Program-made: the position numbers and the translations under genes
The notes under the pieces: generated by a model
What the model was told of the DNA's origin: nothing
The model's input: only the letters and a program-made list of their open reading frames with translations
Databases searched by the model: none
Shown here: piece by piece, positions 23,949 to 25,800 of the stretch
How positions within the stretch are numbered: the stretch's first letter is position 1
Layout of the letters: each line of letters starts with the position of its first letter
DNA from: an uncultured Porphyromonadaceae bacterium
GTDB lineage: Bacteria > Bacteroidota > Bacteroidia > Bacteroidales > Muribaculaceae
DNA length: 25,800 nucleotides
Assembly (NCBI GenBank): GCA_900541865.1
Contig: UQLO01000033.1
Span: forward strand, 1-25,800
Reading direction: 5' to 3'

Positions 23949-24862
23949 TGGACTGTGGTGCGCTCTGCCGGTTGCTTGAGGAGGCTGGTGCATGCGCAGC
24001 CGGGGTATGCCGTGTAGAGCCGGTGCCCGACTGGGAGCGGCGACGCCTGCTCGACTGGCTTGCAAGAGGTTGCCACGGCACCATGGACTACCTCGAGCGC
24101 AACGCGCCCCTTGCCGCCGACCCCACCTCGCTGCTCGAAGGGGCGCGCACCATCGCCTGCGCGGCCTTTGCCTATGCCCCCGCCCACGCCTCCGACTGCC
24201 ATCCCCTTTTCGCCGACTATGCCCGCGGCGCCGACTACCACAAAGTCCTCAAAAAGCGTCTGCGGCCCGTGGCGCGCGCCCTGGAAGAGGCTGCCCCGGG
24301 TTCGCGCACGCGAATATGCGTCGACACGGCCCCCGTGCGCGAGCGCTTTTGGGCTCAGGCTGCCGGCATAGGTCGGTGCGGCCTCAACGGGCAGCTCATC
24401 GTCCCCGGAGTGGGCTGCGGAGTCTTTCTGGCCGAGATTCTTTGGACGGAAGACGTTGCCGGGGCGCGCAGCGTCGGCGAAGAGGCCGTAGAGAGCGCGT
24501 GCGCGGCCTGCGGAGCTTGCGTAGCGGCCTGTCCGGCAGGCGCTTTAGATGGTCGCGGAGGCGTCGACGCCACGCGCTGTCTTAGTTACCTCACCATCGA
24601 ATACCGCGACGAGTTCCCCGCCGCCCTCCGGCTGACCGGACGCATCTACGGCTGCGACATCTGCCGCGACGTATGCCCCGAAAACCACCCCCACGACCCG
24701 CTGCCCGAATTCACAATGCGCCCTGCCATAGCGGCCGTCACGCCTCAGAGCATTGTCGAGCTGACCCCGGAGGCCTACGACGCCCTCACGGCCGGCTCCG
24801 CCATACGGCGCGTCTCCGCCGAACAGCTCCGACGCAACCTCAAAGCAAGCGAAATTAAATAG
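23948..24862 (+). CDS. queG: Epoxyqueuosine reductase QueG
   Basis: This 304-aa cobalamin-dependent iron-sulfur enzyme makes the last step of tRNA queuosine synthesis, reducing epoxyqueuosine. The catalytic-region motif VDTAPVRERFWAQAAGIG (125-142) contains D126. Two [4Fe-4S] sites are visible: CAACGACVAACPAGAL (C185, C188, C191, C195) and RCLSYLTIEY with GCDICRDVCPEN (C211, C236, C239, C243). It lacks the C-terminal HEAT-repeat extension of longer QueG proteins; a short form is common. The start ATG shares one base with the deacetylase stop (TGATG), indicating translational coupling. No other queuosine gene is in the window. Confidence 0.93.
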   Translation: MDCGALCRLLEEAGACAAGVCRVEPVPDWERRRLLDWLARGCHGTMDYLERNAPLAADPTSLLEGARTIACAAFAYAPAHASDCHPLFADYARGADYHKVLKKRLRPVARALEEAAPGSRTRICVDTAPVRERFWAQAAGIGRCGLNGQLIVPGVGCGVFLAEILWTEDVAGARSVGEEAVESACAACGACVAACPAGALDGRGGVDATRCLSYLTIEYRDEFPAALRLTGRIYGCDICRDVCPENHPHDPLPEFTMRPAIAAVTPQSIVELTPEAYDALTAGSAIRRVSAEQLRRNLKASEIK

Positions 24863-24878
24863 CGGACGCCTGACGCTT

Positions 24879-24931
24879 GCGAGCTGGAAGCTCGCCCTCA
24901 TTGGGCATTGGCTCGCCCTCCTTGGGCATTG
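24879..24931. repeat. Hairpin plus two 21-bp direct repeats
   Basis: GCGAGCT (24879-24885) pairs with AGCTCGC (24889-24895). Overlapping it, units 24890-24910 and 24911-24931 are identical except at one base, and each contains GCCC/GGGC that can fold. This resembles an intergenic REP-like element. It follows queG by 16 nt. Confidence 0.65.
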
Positions 24932-24957
24932 GCGGAAGTGTTAATGTAGGTTAATCT

Positions 24958-24989
24958 TTTGTAAGGATTTAGAAATGTGCGTATATTTG
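24958..24989 (+). promoter_or_regulatory. Promoter of SusE-like gene
   Basis: TTTG at 24958-24961 and TATATTTG at 24982-24989 are 20 nt apart, an excellent match. The expected leader is about 65 nt and AT-rich near the start codon. Confidence 0.75.
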
Positions 24990-25060
24990 CCGCGTGCGCC
25001 CGTGCACAACGGTAGAATTATATCGTACCAAAACAACAAGTTAACCTATAATAAATTATC

Positions 25061-25756
25061 ATGAAAAAACTCTATGCATTGCTTGTGGGCCTGCTCATAT
25101 GTGCAGCCGCAGGCGCAGCGCCCGCCACGACGCTCTACCTCATCGGACAGCCGGCAGGCGGCTGGAGCCCCCTCAAGGGCACCGCAATGACCCAAACGTC
25201 GGACGGCGTCTTCGAAATAGACATTACCTTTCCCCAAAACCAGTGGTTCGGTTTCAGCCAGAAGCTCGGCAGCAACGGCAACGACTGGGGAACTATGAAC
25301 GGCAGCCGCTACGGCGCGCCGTCGAACGACTACAGACCCACACTGGACGTTCCCGTGAGCCTCAGCTATCCGAGCGAAAACTCTTTCCAGCTCGACAAAG
25401 GCGAATACCACTTCACGGTAGACACCAACACCAACACGTTCACCGTCAGCGGCCAGGAAATTGAAGATCCCACCGCCAACGTTCTATACCTCCTTGGCAC
25501 GATTAACAATTGGAACGCGACCGACGCCTACAAGTTCGCCCAGGACGGCAACACTTACACTCTGACGGTTGCCGCACTCTCCGGCGAGTTCAAAATCGCC
25601 AACAGCGGCTACAGCCAGCAGTTCTCCGCCTCCAGCCCCATTGAACTCGGCGTACCTACCGTAGTCCAGAACCTCGGCCCTGCCAACTCCACCCTGGCCG
25701 TGGGCTCTGCTCAGAACGTAACTCGTAACTACTCAGCTATCGAACCTCTTTATTAG
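25061..25756 (+). CDS. SusE/F-like carbohydrate-binding surface protein, apparently truncated
   Basis: This 231-aa exported protein has a signal peptide at about 1-19 (MKKLYALLVGLLICAAAGA) and no canonical lipobox. Two related beta-sandwich modules follow, starting TLYLIGQPAGGWS (24-36) and VLYLLGTINNWNA (141-153), like the starch-binding repeats of SusE/SusF outer membrane proteins. Module 1 ends YHFTVDTNTNTFTVSG (116-131). Module 2 stops after GSAQNVT (215-221), where the matching final strand should come, and is replaced by RNYSAIEPLY and a TAG. Family members usually continue with more modules or a sorting domain, so I read this as a C-terminal truncation. It has its own strong promoter. 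Ligand is unknown. Confidence 0.78.
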   Translation: MKKLYALLVGLLICAAAGAAPATTLYLIGQPAGGWSPLKGTAMTQTSDGVFEIDITFPQNQWFGFSQKLGSNGNDWGTMNGSRYGAPSNDYRPTLDVPVSLSYPSENSFQLDKGEYHFTVDTNTNTFTVSGQEIEDPTANVLYLLGTINNWNATDAYKFAQDGNTYTLTVAALSGEFKIANSGYSQQFSASSPIELGVPTVVQNLGPANSTLAVGSAQNVTRNYSAIEPLY

Positions 25757-25800
25757 GAGGCACGCCGATAACAGGGTTGCGCCCTCCATTTCGCCTCTTG

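Overview
The window looks like chromosomal DNA of a GC-rich member of the Bacteroidales. Muribaculaceae is my best guess at family level, but the family is not proven here. The evidence is the Bacteroidetes promoter form (a TTTG box about 20 nt before TAnnTTTG) upstream of many genes, a PorU-type type IX secretion (T9SS) peptidase, a secreted nuclease with a T9SS C-terminal sorting domain, a DUF2723/GT117 membrane glycosyltransferase and a SusE-like carbohydrate-binding surface protein. Most of the window is GC-rich; the first ~860 nt is visibly AT-richer. I saw no rRNA, tRNA, CRISPR array, transposase or prophage gene.

Layout. (1) 168-861: a 52-aa protein and a GNAT acetyltransferase one base apart, resembling a toxin-antitoxin pair. 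(2) 972-5094: a housekeeping operon ruvX-def-ettA-asnS, joined by an overlap and short gaps, followed by a strong GC-rich hairpin. (3) 5335-6509: three small poorly known genes (membrane protein, coiled-coil protein, divergent GNAT). (4) 6556-10709: an FtsB/DivIC-like divisome protein, a four-helix membrane protein, mutS, and a membrane-anchored PD-(D/E)XK nuclease-like protein, probably one transcription unit. (5) 10710-11152: a gene-poor stretch with palindromes, a possible 21-codon ORF and an intrinsic terminator. (6) 11153-16188, minus strand: ftsE, a DUF1460 NlpC/P60-like amidase and porU. (7) 16376-17482: alanine dehydrogenase, divergent from ftsE. (8) 17616-19274: T9SS-sorted endonuclease I. 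(9) 19428-24862: GT117 glycosyltransferase, then a polysaccharide deacetylase overlapping queG. (10) 25061-25756: a surface protein that seems to lose its C-terminus.

Connecting threads. PorU and one of its predicted cargo proteins lie about 3 kb apart. The ftsE-amidase pair is translationally coupled and recalls FtsEX control of peptidoglycan hydrolases elsewhere, although ftsX is not here. The most novel-looking candidates are the GNAT pair, the membrane-tethered nuclease next to mutS, the nested AT-rich palindrome after GT117, and two genes (ruvX, ftsB-like) whose promoter boxes lie so near the start codon that their mRNAs should be nearly leaderless. All functions are read from sequence motifs; nothing was searched or computed.
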